From the NCBI GenBank assembly GCA_034766995.1, contig CM068322.1, forward strand, positions 9,331,810 to 9,395,809: a DNA stretch of 64,000 nt, given 5' to 3'. Shown piece by piece: positions 1-11,556 of this stretch. The DNA comes from Acanthacorydalis orientalis. Its lineage: Eukaryota > Arthropoda > Insecta > Megaloptera > Corydalidae. Position 1 is the first letter of the stretch; every line of letters starts with the position of its first letter. The notes under the pieces were generated by a model. The model was given only the letters and a program-made list of their open reading frames with translations, was not told the origin of the DNA and made no database searches. The position numbers and the translations under genes are program-made.

Positions 1-235
1 TTTTGAATAAGTCTTTATATAATTTATAATTAATTATACATGTACTTATGTGTCTACATTTTGTTCGGAAAAATGTTTTAACTGAATAATTAGTAAACAT
101 CTGAAAAATATATTGTGTCTAAAAATAAAATTAATTTAAAAAATATCTAAAACAGAATTTAAAACTTTAAAACTGTTATGAAGATAACATCTTTTTCACG
201 GTAGAGTAGAATTATGTATTTTGATAAATTTGTGT

Positions 236-280
<45 letters not shown>

Positions 281-860
281 CTATATTTAAACTGTTTAAT
301 CAACAAGTATATTTTAAATAAAAATATATAGATATAGTATTAGTTCATATTTTGCTTACTTATGATTAGTTATTTATAGATAAATATTTTTTGGTTATTA
401 ATTTCAAATAGGATTTAATAACAATAAGTTTTTACAAAAATGAATATATATGTTTTTTTTATTAAATTATCTTCTAATTTTCCATTATTATAGAGTTTTA
501 AATAAAATAAAATTCTGCATGTAGCTTTAAAAATATATTAATATATGGTAAAAGGAAAAATAATAAAGCTAGTATGAAATATGAGAGTTATGTTAGTTGA
601 CTTAATAGCCATGAATTATAATTTGTCTAACTATCTTGTTAAAAGAAATATTATTTAGTATTTCTTTGCAGTAAAAATTGATAACCTCTTTTCAGTATGA
701 AGTGTTTTTTTCTATATTTTACATGAAACATATATTTTTAATTTTAATACTTTAAGAAAAACCTTTGTTTACATTAAGATGTATACATAAAAACATTTTT
801 GTTGATGTTTTGAAAATTGTAATAAAAATAGTAGATTATTCTAGCGAAAATAATACATAC
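1..860 (-). other. NAGK intron 3 (partial)
   Basis: Intronic sequence following the GTATGT donor of NAGK exon 3; its acceptor is outside the window. It holds one long (TA)n array and otherwise plain AT-rich DNA with no coding signal on either strand. Confidence 0.8.
239..279. repeat. (TA)n array
   Basis: Uninterrupted; in NAGK intron 3. Confidence 0.95.
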
Positions 861-1113
861 CACTGCCTTCGTCACCTAATAAATAACCCCATCCACCACA
901 CTGATGTCGTTTTCCACTTGGATTTATAAGAAGCGCATTGGAACCTGTCCCTGAAATTAGCACAACACCGCCCGCGGGTTCAGCTGTTGCTAATGAGCCA
1001 TCAGTATCACTACATACAACATATTCTTTACTTAGTTGAGGAAATCGAGTTTTAAGTCCTTTCACTAATGCTTGATTGCTTTTATCTTCCTCACAGCCAC
1101 TGAGTGCCAAACA
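861..1113 (-). CDS. NAGK: N-acetylglucosamine kinase, coding exon 3 (catalytic region)
   Basis: Encodes residues 74-157 of GlcNAc kinase, a member of the sugar kinase/Hsp70/actin fold. In order: CLALSG (74-79); an RFPQLSKEYVVCSD strand with the expected catalytic Asp at 109 (human Asp107); GSLATA; the nucleotide-binding VVLISGTGSN (123-132, Thr129 matching human Thr127); and CGGWGYLLGDEGS (145-157, Cys145 matching human Cys143). All key residues of this part are intact. The acceptor reads TTTTTATTTCAG|TGT, and joining to exon 2 gives NAL-CLALSG, in register with the family. The donor is GGCAGTG|GTATGT. The exon ends one base into a codon (G), which would give the usual Ala if the next exon begins with C. 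About 185 C-terminal residues must lie beyond the left edge. The family call is very secure; gene completeness cannot be judged. Confidence 0.95.
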
Positions 1114-1506
1114 CTGAAATAAAAACAATTATTCTCTAAACTGATATTTTAATCATTAATGTATCTCTATTCAATTTCATATTAATGGGAATATTATTAG
1201 AAGAATATATATTTTTATTATTATTAGAAATATTTAGAACAATGAGAACAAATACACTTCAAATAATAACTTTAGGTACTTTATGTATCTGTTAGCTTCT
1301 AAAACAATAAAATACGTCGATGATTTAATTAATTTAATATGATGATTTAATAATTACTAGTTTGTTAAGAATATTAATTTGTAACAAATAACTATTATTG
1401 ACAAATAAATAAAACATAATTGTGTTATTTTTTTATAATTAATAAAAAATTGTTGAACTAAAGTACTATATTTGTATTTTTTTGAAATCATTATACATTG
1501 TAATGT

Positions 1507-1541
<35 letters not shown>
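1507..1541. repeat. (TA)n array abutting MITE copy 1, left
   Basis: One phase slip (TAATAT) just before the MITE; ends at the first base of its terminal repeat. Confidence 0.95.
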
Positions 1542-1699
1542 GGTGATTCAATTTAGGCTTCCACATGGAAGTATTAAAAAAAGGCGCAGAGGTTAAGAAA
1601 AGTTGTTATTTTTTTATTTAGTATTTTAGTTCAATAAGTATTAAATGGGAAATGACATGTTTTTTTTTTAATAATTTCGTGTGGAAGCCTAAGTTGTAT

Positions 1700-1702
<3 letters not shown>
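1542..1702 (-). mobile_element. Terminal-inverted-repeat MITE, copy 1
   Basis: A 161-bp non-coding element with long terminal inverted repeats. The left end reads GGTGATTCAATTTAGGCTTC and the right end, reverse-complemented, GTGATACAACTTAGGCTTCC. It matches the element at 62113-62317 in opposite orientation, including the internal 'ttaacctctgcgcc' block and the 'tttagtattttag' block. (TA)n arrays abut both ends, consistent with insertion into an existing array by a TA-targeting (Tc1/mariner-like) transposase, though no exact target duplication can be read in such sequence. The family name is unknown to me. Confidence 0.8.

Positions 1703-1749
<47 letters not shown>
1703..1749. repeat. (TA)n array abutting MITE copy 1, right
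   Basis: Starts at the last base of the MITE; uninterrupted. Confidence 0.95.
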
Positions 1750-1751
<2 letters not shown>

Positions 1752-2083
1752 GTATATTTAATTTACGTAATTTATTTATAGTGTTTTTAGTTACAGATTT
1801 AATAATATGTTTATTTGACGGGCCGCCGTTCACTACTTTTAAATTAGAAACGAAATTATGTCACATACACCTACACATTATAAAAGCAAAATAAATTTAT
1901 AACAGAAAGTTATATATCTAAAGAGAAATATAAAAAAAATACAGAAATCTCTTTATAAATTTATAAAAGACGTGTTGGTAGGACTATTCATAATTTGTTA
2001 ATAAATAAAACGTAATAATATTAATCTTTTCTTAATAATTTTTTGTAATTATTATAGCAATTAAGTTTAACTCATAAAAATAT

Positions 2084-2088
<5 letters not shown>

Positions 2089-2133
<45 letters not shown>
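2089..2133. repeat. (TA)n array
   Basis: Uninterrupted; NAGK intron 2. Confidence 0.95.
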
Positions 2134-2135
<2 letters not shown>

Positions 2136-2288
2136 GTTCAGATACAATGTTGAGAAATAATGGTCATAGTGTGGACTAAGTTTTAGATGGTTTATATGGA
2201 AAGTTTTTCGTAGGCAGATCAATATTTTTGTAAATATGATAATAGAATTGGTCGTTCGTAAATCGGATTTTGTCTTACGTTTCGGAGA

Positions 2289-2307
2289 ATATATATATAT
2301 ATATATA
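2289..2307. repeat. Short (TA)n array
   Basis: About nine units; NAGK intron 2. Confidence 0.9.
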
Positions 2308-3982
2308 ACTAGTATATAACTATATAAATATAACTTGTCTGCACAATTAAAAATATCCTGTGAGATGTAAACAAATTGGAAATGTTTGATCAGAAATTGA
2401 GCAAGTTCGCAGATTTAGAAATGAACGAAATTGTGAAAACATATGTGCACACACATGAGGAAAAAGAAACAGAGAATCAATGCAACAATTATAAAACGTT
2501 GATGATCAAATGACCTCTACATTCACTAAGATTTAACAGTGGGACTTTTTCAAAAAATAAGTACAATAATTCCTCAACTAAGGATATCCACCAACAAACA
2601 ACTGTACATAAAAATAAACGATATGATATAACTGACGTTCATTGTACCATGCATAACAATTATGAACCCGAAGATCTGTAGCACGTTCTGACAAGATTTT
2701 CGTACTATGAACTTTTTCAAGTCGCCTACGTGAAACATCAAAAATTAATGAACACTTAAACAGATATTTTGCAAGTAAACAACCAGGGACACGACTAAAA
2801 ATGTTTTAATTAATTGTATTTTTTTAAAAGTAAAAATAATTTCTAATTAATGTTATATTCATGTAATATTACGTAGTACTACTCATTAATATATGTACTA
2901 TATTAAAATGCAAACATTAAATCAAATATGTTGTCATTGCAAGCTAATTGTAAAAACGAATGTAAGAGGTACGAAGGTAAAAGAGTTATCACTATGTTTA
3001 AGTACATTTTTTTGTTTAATGATACAAATAAGTGAATATTTTTTTTCATTAATAAAAAATAATTGTATGACTTTGCTACATCATACTACTTGCAGATCAT
3101 ATTTTTGTCTCAGATCACTATTTACTCTTGATTTACATATTCATTTTATGCATTAAAAACTTCATACATAGAATAGTAATACCAAATGAAACCTATTTAA
3201 TACAATAAGGGGACTTTTTAAGCAAAGTAAAATTCTGAAAACACTCGAAACAGTCGATTTACTACTGTACAAATGCTTATAAAATAAATGTGCTGATTAA
3301 ATCACTTCGTCGATTTTTCAGTTCTTATCTACACTTTTTAAAATTTTCAAGAAAAATATACAGTTATTCCTAATTCAAAATGTTTAATAAAACGTCAACT
3401 TTATAGACATCTGTATTATCAATGTTTACGATCCGCATACATAAGAATCAATGTATGCGTGAATGCATATAATTTTCATTATCTAAATTAACTAGTGCGT
3501 AAATCTAAGAATATTTACGACATAACCAATAAGTAATTGACTATTACTAGGATATATTTATGATCAATTAAGCAATATACATTTCTATGAATTGTTCAGG
3601 CTTTTAATAGATTACTACAGGGATTAAGATAACAATATTATAGATCCGAACTTTATAAGTATTATCTGTTTAATTATGTCCGATAAGTTGTTTTCTGTTA
3701 ACTATTAATAACAATCATAAATAACAACTGACACATCTACGTTGTTCATAAAATAATAATCAATAATGAACCTATAAAAGATTTAATGAAGCTTAATAGT
3801 ATAAAATATTAAGCAATGTCAAGGTTAATAACCTGCATTTATTACTTGAGGAATTAAATATATCTGAGAAATTATCTATTTACTTTTTATGAGTTTTATA
3901 CAATTTATACAAAGTCCATTTTTTTAGTTAGTTATAAAAAACTATTTTTTTAATTATGAATCTATTATGGATAATATAGACA

Positions 3983-3986
<4 letters not shown>

Positions 3987-4026
<40 letters not shown>
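3987..4026. repeat. (TA)n array
   Basis: Uninterrupted; about 400 bases left of the Tigger-like fragment. Confidence 0.95.
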
Positions 4027-4030
<4 letters not shown>

Positions 4031-4431
4031 ACGTTGAATAAAAGTTAATTTTGTATTTGATTGCCAGAATAGAAACAAGTGATTATTGAATCAAAATGTG
4101 ATATTTAAAAATATGAGTAGACAAGTAGAATAAAAACATTTTGGAAATGTTTTTATTGTGTGTTATAAATTGAAATTTGTATTTCGAGTCATCAAATTCT
4201 GCATTAGCATTTTCGAGGAATAGTATTGTTGTTTCAGTAGTGGCCGGCAGTACATTATAAGGTTACAGCATTTATTATGAATGTTTAAAATGTGGGTACT
4301 TCCTGTATATTTTCCATTGGTTTATTTCTTTTGCATTAATATTTTTCGGGTGTCGTATTCTAAATGTATACCCGAGTTTCAATATTCTGTCATATTAAGA
4401 AAAGATGCGTAAGATATGTAATATTTTCCAA

Positions 4432-4830
4432 GAAGTAGCCAAATTAGATAGAGGTTCTAACATTGAAGGAATGGACAAGAGTGAGATAAATTAATTGTTA
4501 ATCTGACATAATCAAGAAATGAATAATGAAGAATTAATTGAAATGGATCTAAAAACAAGTAATGAGTAATTAACTAAAGCATTAAAGAAATTCGTAATCA
4601 ATGAAATTTTACTTCTAAACGTCTTTCTGGAACCTTACTGTTGATTACTGAAGCGATTGAGATTATTTCAAACAATGATCCAGACAGAAAAGACACACAA
4701 AGGTTGCATGGATAACAGCGTATTATTTTAATTTTTGCAAAGAAATTTATACGATACAAAAAAGTAAATGCTTTAAAAATTTTAGACAAATATGTTAAAG
4801 TAAGAGACCAGGAAGATGCTGTGTTAAAAA
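4432..4830 (+). pseudogene. Tigger/pogo-type transposase, decayed C-terminus
   Basis: Conceptual translation with stops and frame changes gives a series typical of the C-terminal tail of Tigger (DDE_1, CENP-B-related) transposases: EVAKLD, then NNEELIEMD (near 4520-4548), then ALKKF, then TEAIEIISNNDPDR (near 4647-4688) and FAKKFIRYKK. In the family this is the acidic 'L(T/N)NE(D/E)L(I/L)E(L/M)' stretch followed by 'L(I/E)xAxxIxxxxDPNxxR' and a Tyr/Lys-rich helix. The catalytic domain itself is not visible upstream. The copy has many stops and cannot be functional. The match is from memory of the family pattern, so moderate confidence. Confidence 0.5.
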
Positions 4831-5076
4831 CTATCTCATAATATGAGTAATGCAGATCTTCATAAGTTATAACTCATGTTGCGTGAATCTTTTTTATGCA
4901 TAAACAATATTTATGTAGAAAAATACGAGAGCGACATGGAAAATTCTGGAACTAACTTATAGATGGCGCCACTATGCTCATTATTTTGATGGTATAGCTG
5001 ATTTCATTCTTCATATGCTTATGCTCGAGGCTTCAAGTCAATAAGTTGTTAAGTATTGGTTTGATAACCCATATCT

Positions 5077-5079
<3 letters not shown>

Positions 5080-5135
<56 letters not shown>
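5080..5135. repeat. (TA)n array inside mariner leader
   Basis: Lies between the presumed left end and the ATG of the 5-kb mariner; ends with ACATAC. Confidence 0.95.
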
Positions 5136-5139
<4 letters not shown>

Positions 5140-5163
5140 CAAGTTAAAGATTAGCTAAGAAAA

Positions 5164-5810
5164 ATGAAGTGTCAGGTACAAAAAAACGAACATTTCCGAC
5201 ATATCCTTTTGATTTTAACTGAAGAGTTAAGATATCAGAGGTAGCTAGAACCATTTGTGACGTTTACAGGGAGAACGTCATCGGGGAAAGTAGGGCGCGA
5301 AATTGGTTTTCTAGTTTCAAAGAGGGCCATTTTGACATGAATGATTCTCCACGTTCAGGAAGACTATTCGATTTTGATGAAGATCTTTTAAACGCTTCAA
5401 TTCACGATGATCCACGTCAATCAATACTGCCGAGGTTTATTGCCAATCACTCTGTCGCCTTGAGGGCGAAATTCTACAAATACGACCTGGAAGACGGTAT
5501 CAAGTGATTTTGCAGCACGATAATGCCTGTCGGCATTCTGCTAATTACAAAACGGCTAATGAAGCTTGGTTGGGAGGTTATTCCACATCCGCTTTATTTC
5601 CCTGATATTGCTCCATCCGATTTTTATCTTTTTCACTCTCTATCCAGCAATCTCCGTGGAATCTCCTATCATAACGACGCTGGTCTTCAAAATTGGCTTG
5701 ACGATCTCGTTACCTCCAAACCATCGAATTTCTTCGTGCGTGGAATTGAAAAACTACCAGAAGTTTGCTAGCCAATTGTAAACAATGAAGGAGAATATAT
5801 TATTGATTAG
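5164..5810 (+). pseudogene. Mariner transposase pseudogene
   Basis: Starts ATG with the mariner N-terminal EHFRHILL motif. After a frameshift it continues VARTICDVYRENVIGESRAR, NWFSSFKEGHFDMNDSPRSG and RLFDFDEDLLNASIHDDPRQ, the helix-turn-helix and linker of mariner. The central part with the first catalytic Asp (the TGDEKW region) is deleted. The reading resumes at LQHDNA with the second Asp (codon 5519-5521), then after a frame change LGWEVIPHPLYFPDIAPSDF with the third Asp (5619-5621), and closes with GIEKLPE and NNEGEYIID before a stop. The family's D,D34D triad is therefore incomplete and the gene is dead. The longest intact piece is 82 codons. Confidence 0.85.
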
Positions 5811-5882
5811 TTTATGTCTTTTGTTTATTTAAAAATATAAATTTTAAATTGAATAAAAATGCTACGAACTTATACATCAGCC

Positions 5883-5905
5883 TATATATATATATATATA
5901 TATAT
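5883..5905. repeat. (TA)n array at mariner 3' end
   Basis: Begins where the TA target duplication of the 5-kb mariner is expected. Confidence 0.9.
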
Positions 5906-7529
5906 GTCAAGGTTTTCTTGAATGTTTAATTTTATGATTTTATTATTAGAATTGTATTGTTTATGTATTTACTGTCATGTCCTGATTGTAATATTTATTC
6001 AACAAATATTAACACATTTTTATTTATTTAATAAAATTTATGTGTTATTTAAGTATAAACACAACATTAATTTTAATAATAATTACAAGTGCTCCTGCTT
6101 TGGATCAAAAATTCGGCAGCAGGGGTTCCTATGAGAAATTGAGGCTTCATTTTTTTTATTGATACCATTTTTAAATTACTTTTTGAAAACTTTCTTTGAT
6201 GATTGTGAGTTTCTATAAAAGATTGAACATTGACTCTAATTTTTATAATTATCTAATTTAATTTTAAATATCACATGGCAATGTACTCTATAAAAATAAG
6301 TTGTTTTGATTAAATTTCAGCCTTAAGAGACACACTGCAAACAATTTAAACGTACTCACAAAACTTGCGAATTATTTTTATTATAAATTTCGTCGGGTCT
6401 ATTCAACCAATTGAAAACGAAACAGGATGAATTTCTTTACAATAGGCGATTTTTCAATATAGAACTATTTGAATTAAGTAGCTAATGATCATATATTTTG
6501 ATAGTAAGATAACCCAAACGAGACAAGTAATTTTGTAAGTAGTAAAATACTAATTTATGATCTGATTACCTGACAATTTATGTAAATATTTTCAATTATT
6601 TTAATGAATAATTATTCTTATATATTTTTATTCAAATTGTGAAATATAAATATACGTCTAGTTTTTTCTGACACATTTTCATTACATTTTATAATTATTA
6701 CAAGACAGTTATGGTCCAATTGTTAAAACTTTTAATAATTAATGGATGAAAGTAAAAAACATGTATTGAGTAATTGTAGTCTTTACTAACAAAATTTTAA
6801 TTTTAAATCAAAACATTTGTATGCAATTATCTTTTATTAATATTTACATCAGAAAAGTAAAATATTAATTTTCTATGTTGAAAGTAGTTTTATTTTTGTA
6901 TGATTTAATATATTATTTACCCACATTAAATCATAAAACGACTGAATATTACATTCATTCTTTATGGAGTAATGTAATATCCTTGTATTTATTATAATGT
7001 TAAATGAAACTATCTGAATCGATTTCATTATACTAATAATGTCACTTGGAAAACATCATCAAGTGATTCATAAGATATATAAAAAAGTATACCATATATG
7101 TTAAATATACTAGTATTTGAGAATAGATTTTTTCCAGCTATTTAGGTTATACTGAAATTGGAAAATATTTACATTAATATTTTTTTTATTCAGTAACATA
7201 AATAACTAAATATGTGATAAATAAAACATCTGGATACAATATAATACTAATTACACACTTTTACAGTATGTTTCCATATAGGGTGGGAAAGTTTAGTTTA
7301 GTGATTATTACCAATTATAAATTCGAAATCAATTTGACTAGGCTAAGCAATGTAAAACAAAAACCATAAAACATATTGAATTGCTTTATTATTTACTTAA
7401 GAATGTACTAGATTAGGAATTAATGGACAAATATATAAATAACAAAAATTTTTATCAGTTTTATTTTTTTAAAATATATATTATTTTATATATTATTATT
7501 ATTTTTTATTAACAGAACGTTTGTTTTCT

Positions 7530-7532
<3 letters not shown>

Positions 7533-7567
<35 letters not shown>
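7533..7567. repeat. (TA)n array next to NAGK exon 2
   Basis: Ends 19 bases from the exon 2 donor, inside intron 2. Confidence 0.95.
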
Positions 7568-7570
<3 letters not shown>

Positions 7571-7586
7571 ACTAAATAATAATTAC

Positions 7587-7770
7587 CAAAGCGTTCAATG
7601 GCACATCAAGTGGTATTCCCGCTTCTGTTTTCCCTTTATTTACCATATCAGCTATACGTCTTTCACACTCATCCATACCCAACATCCAATGATTGGTGCC
7701 AGGGCCTTTTAAAGTTGAAAGAGTGTTTCCATATCCATTCACTAATACCAGCATTGAGTGTGTTGCTCCA
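7587..7770 (-). CDS. NAGK: N-acetylglucosamine kinase, coding exon 2
   Basis: Encodes residues 13-73 of the predicted enzyme (exon 1 ends within codon 12). It opens with GATHS, completing the phosphate-binding loop, and continues through the family motif GTNHW (residues 36-40). The Asn there (N38) matches the residue that contacts GlcNAc in the human enzyme, two positions offset. A DECERRIADMVN helix and an AGIPLDVPLNAL segment follow, both matching the family in order and spacing. On the minus strand the acceptor is a polypyrimidine run ending TTTTTTTTCAG|TGG and the donor is TTTG|GTAATT. The length of 184 nt brings the coding total to 219 nt, so the exon ends in phase 0. A (TA)n array starts about 20 bases inside the downstream intron. 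There is no frameshift or internal stop. Confidence 0.93.
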
Positions 7771-8328
7771 CTGAAAAAAAAGAGAACACACATAAATCAT
7801 CTTAAAAAATGTATAGCGTTTCATAGGAAATATTAACAAATATTTTTTTAATAACTTCTATTGTATAGCTTGGCGAGCCTTTGTTCACTTTTACCCAACA
7901 ATAGAAATGTCGAGCATAAGAGCTCATAATTTATTGTACGAAAATATCCTGAAGGTTTTATGGGTCTGGGTTTTTTGCTAAGATTAGAGCATTTTTCAAA
8001 ATGTTTTAATAATTTGATATGAATGAGATATTTCTTAACAAGAAATATTAACCACAAAAAAGTTATTGATAAATTATTTAGTGGAAAATTAAATACTTAA
8101 TTTTGGTGAACATATAATTATTAAAACTAAAAAAATAGTATTCATTAAAATAATTACTCTAAAAATTATTTATATTTTGTACTTGAAATATATTGAATAT
8201 TAGTGTATTCATGTACATTTTTTAAATTATACCTTCAATTATCTCATTTTCTTTAAAGAAAAGAGATACATTTCTAGCTTAATGACAAAAATATATTGTG
8301 CTTAAAACTTTATTGCTTAACTAAATTA

Positions 8329-8330
<2 letters not shown>

Positions 8331-8374
<44 letters not shown>
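8331..8374. repeat. (TA)n array
   Basis: Uninterrupted; NAGK intron 1. Confidence 0.95.
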
Positions 8375-8378
<4 letters not shown>

Positions 8379-8860
8379 TGTTTCAACAATTACTATTATA
8401 TTTTGAAAATAAGATTATACTTAGTTTTATAGAAAATAAAATAGATTCGTGTTTTTTTTTCATTCAATTTTAATTATATTAATGCTTAGAATTAATATTT
8501 GGGTATTATCTGACTTAAATATTAACAGACTTAAAATAATCCTTAGCGATGAGTCTAAAAAGAAATATCTTAAGCATAGTTTATTTCATAATTATTATAA
8601 ATCCTGATTAGTATGAAGACATGTAGGTTTTAAGTCATATTCTTATTGAAGATAATATTATTAAGATGTATTAAGATTTTGACACATGCAAACTTCGTAA
8701 TTTACGGATGAAAAATCCTCGTTATAAAGTTCATACACCTGAATTTTTTTCTAAAAAATTTTTATCGTCTGTATTATAGCCGATTATTAGTTTTTTGATA
8801 ATGGACAACTTAAAAAAAATCGCATTACTAATATATTTTGTATCTTTCTTTTCCTTTTTT

Positions 8861-8868
8861 ACACACAT

Positions 8869-8911
<43 letters not shown>
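8861..8911. repeat. (AC)n-(AT)n compound array
   Basis: An AC run passes directly into an AT run. Confidence 0.95.
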
Positions 8912-8914
<3 letters not shown>

Positions 8915-9893
8915 TTAAATTTTATGTTGTTTAAAAATATAGCAACGGCCATTTTTTAGGATTAATAGAGAGAACATCTTTATAATCCTATGAAATACAA
9001 AACGTAACATAAAATAATATATATATATAAAGAAATAACTAAGATAATTATTAATTATTCATAAAAAGAAAGTATATGTTACATAAACTATAAAAAAATA
9101 ATATTTTAATCTTATTTTTTCAAAAACTGTCAATAAGTTCATATTTAATTATCAAAAAATAGTCATATTATTTGCAACTTAATTTTTTTTATGGTTTTAA
9201 ACTAAGAGAATATAATTTATAAACTTTAGGAAGTATTTAGTTGAAAGTGCATATAACAACGGTCAACTTTTGCTTATTTGCGACAAAGTAGTCGCATGAT
9301 AAACTCATATTTATATTTACATTGCTCCTATATTTATATAATGGGGTCACGCTGATTTCAATATTACTAGAAACATTTATAATTTCATAACACATTTTAA
9401 TTTTGACTGAAATTAAACAATTTTTTTCAACTGATAACTTTGGACGTACAATTGTGCATGCAAAGCGAACAGAAAACAAGAAAATTTATACAATGTTAAT
9501 TATGATAGTTGTTATTAAATTTTTAGTATATTTATATTAGTCAACTAAATGTGTGTAAAGATTGCATTTGGTTTCTGAATTTATTACACTCCTTTGGGTT
9601 CAAAACATTTTACAAATAAGTTTAACTACTTTAACTCATTAAACGCTGCTACTTAAAATCGTACGAATTTTCGAAAACGCTTAACATGTTTTGTTTCTAG
9701 GCCCCTTCTTATTAATTTGGCGTTAGAAAAAAAAAATAAAAAAAATGTTTTTCTACAGTGAGATGTTTTATATACGCAACAGCGACGACTAATGCTAGCA
9801 TTATCAAAAAAAATCATTTATTTTATTAAAATTCGCATTAAATGCCGTGATAGTTGCTAAAATACTTCGAGTGGAGAAAAACTTTGCATTTTT

Positions 9894-9964
<71 letters not shown>
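9894..9964. repeat. (AC)n-(TA)n compound array
   Basis: Six AC units then about thirty TA units. Confidence 0.95.
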
Positions 9965-9968
<4 letters not shown>

Positions 9969-10300
9969 GGCTCATGCAAAGTCATTATCTATTCAGATTT
10001 TTTTCTCACTCGCACAAAAATCTAAAAAAAATAATGTAGTTCCATTGATATTTAATCAATGTTTATTGTTGTATTAAAAAGTTTAAAAAAATATTTTTAA
10101 CACAGAAAAAATTTCTATAATTAAAGTTGCGTATACGAACAGTGGCACTTAATGGGTAAAAACAAAATTAATTATAAATTTAAACCGCAAATGTTAAACA
10201 ATACATTATCATAGTAAAGTTATTTAAACTGATTTCGATTTCAAAATTAAAGTATTTTCATTACAAAATTATGTTCACACATATTGAATTTTATGTTATC

Positions 10301-10450
10301 CTGATGGTCTTCGTCCTCTTGAACAAGTTGAGATTCTACTTATATGTCTAAAACTTTAGCTAAATTTTAAAGAAACTTACCAAAAGTTATCTACTACTTG
10401 AAGATGGTACTCGCTGAACAATTAGTAGAGTAAGATAGAAACTTAAATGA
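10301..10450. repeat. CTGAAGATGG palindromic repeat, copy A
   Basis: Left arm 'ctgatggtcttcgtcctctt...gagattctacttatatg', a middle with 'acttaccaaaagttatct', and right arm 'cttgaagatggtactcgctgaacaattagtagag...gatagaaact'. Right-arm wording matches copies D, E and F; diverged. Confidence 0.55.
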
Positions 10451-11034
10451 TTCAACAAGACGATCGCCAGGACAAAGCATGAATGAAATCACAAGTATAC
10501 AAAAAGTCAGAGTTTGAATTTTATGTGAATAATAAAATTATTTCTTTGCTTGAAATGATTTGCGTCGATTTATTATTATAAAAATAGCTAAAATAAATTT
10601 AGAATAAAAAAATAAACCTAATTTTAAGGTAAACTTTACCATCAAATTGGTTTTTAATCCTTAAAAATGTGTTTGACAGCAAATTGTTGTTCGAATTATT
10701 ATTCTATATATTTATTTGCTATTTTTTATATATTTTAGTATTTTTGAAAATTAAATAAATGAATTTTATTCAGAGTAAAAAAAACTGTAATGAAAAGTTA
10801 GTTTTCTTTTCCAATAAAAGTGCAAATAAAAACTGTCATATTAAGATTAATTGTACTGAGAATGATAAATTTGCAAGTAATGACTTAGTCGTATCGACAA
10901 TCAATAATGATTTAAGAAATAAAAATTAAAAATGTTGTTTATTAAGATATATATTGGCATATTATTTAAGAGACAAAGAAAGTATATATTAAAATAAATA
11001 AATATGTACGTAAAATATTTATAAAATCAGCATT

Positions 11035-11039
<5 letters not shown>

Positions 11040-11086
<47 letters not shown>
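11040..11086. repeat. (TA)n array
   Basis: Uninterrupted, then GTAT. Confidence 0.95.
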
Positions 11087-11090
<4 letters not shown>

Positions 11091-11186
11091 TTATATAATC
11101 TATGTATCATTGTCATTTAACATTGAATTTGATATTGCATGTTTGGGCGTTTTGCTTTAAGCTAAAATACCCAAACAAGTAATATC

Positions 11187-11203
11187 ATATGCATGCATGC
11201 ATG

Positions 11204-11268
<65 letters not shown>
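11187..11268. repeat. (GCAT)n-(ACAT)n-(AT)n compound array
   Basis: Stepwise change from GCAT to ACAT to AT units. Confidence 0.95.
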
Positions 11269-11271
<3 letters not shown>

Positions 11272-11504
11272 TGTTAAAAATAATAAAACATCTTTCAACT
11301 TTACTTTTCTATGCATATTTAGGTCAATTATTTTACAATAAAGGAAATGATTAATTTTACAACTTAATGGTCATATTTACTGTTTGATTTTTATTTCAAC
11401 TAGAGAAACTTTTTTTATGTAAAAGAGTAATTAGTTAACAAAAAATTTAGATACAATTATAAATATCTATTAGCTTATTTATTATACAACTATCAATAAT
11501 ATGT

Positions 11505-11556
11505 GAGGATTTAGTTTAGTGGTAGAGAGGTCCTTTGTTCAAACCTGAGTATCCCC
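11505..11556 (+). ncRNA. tRNA-Ala-like pseudogene lacking the anticodon arm
   Basis: The sequence GAGGATTTAGTTTAGTGGTA then GAG matches the 5' half of eukaryotic tRNA-Ala through the D arm (A box). It passes directly into AGGTCCTTTGTTCAAACC, the variable region and B box (GTTCAAACC), and ends GAGTATCCCC. The 5' GAGGAT and 3' ATCCCC can pair as an acceptor stem with one mismatch. Some twenty bases that should hold the anticodon stem-loop are absent, so it cannot decode. It is either a deleted tRNA pseudogene or a remnant of a tRNA-headed SINE; I see no SINE body after it. Confidence 0.55.

Larger units (their letters stand above)
5035..5884 (+). mobile_element. Internally deleted mariner element
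   Basis: A mariner of about 850 bp where an intact one would be near 1.3 kb. The right end, reverse-complemented, reads GGCTGATGTATAAGTTCGTA; near 5037 the left side shows a diverged counterpart (AATAAGTTGTTAAGTATTGG), taken as the left inverted repeat. A (TA)n array sits in the 5' leader and another begins right at the 3' terminus, where the TA target site would be. The transposase it carries is described separately. The left boundary is approximate. Confidence 0.75.
1114..7586 (-). other. NAGK intron 2
   Basis: An intron of about 6.5 kb between two well-supported coding exons, starting GTAATT and ending TTTCAG on the minus strand. It carries a MITE, a Tigger-like transposase tail, an internally deleted mariner and eight (TA)n arrays. 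The spans 2310-3980 and 5910-7530 hold nothing else I recognise: plain AT-rich DNA with scattered short frames. Confidence 0.85.

Noticed and set aside
2382..2513. 43-codon plus-strand frame with charged, coding-like composition
   Set aside because: Short, matches no known protein and has no splice or promoter support; kept only as a possible remnant.
4960..4985. 'tagatggcgccactatg' as a primer-binding-site-like or LTR motif, similar to 'gatggcggcgctagtg' at 33.1 kb
   Set aside because: No LTR pair, polypurine tract or retroviral-type coding sequence nearby; the similarity of two short GC-rich words is not enough to call an element.
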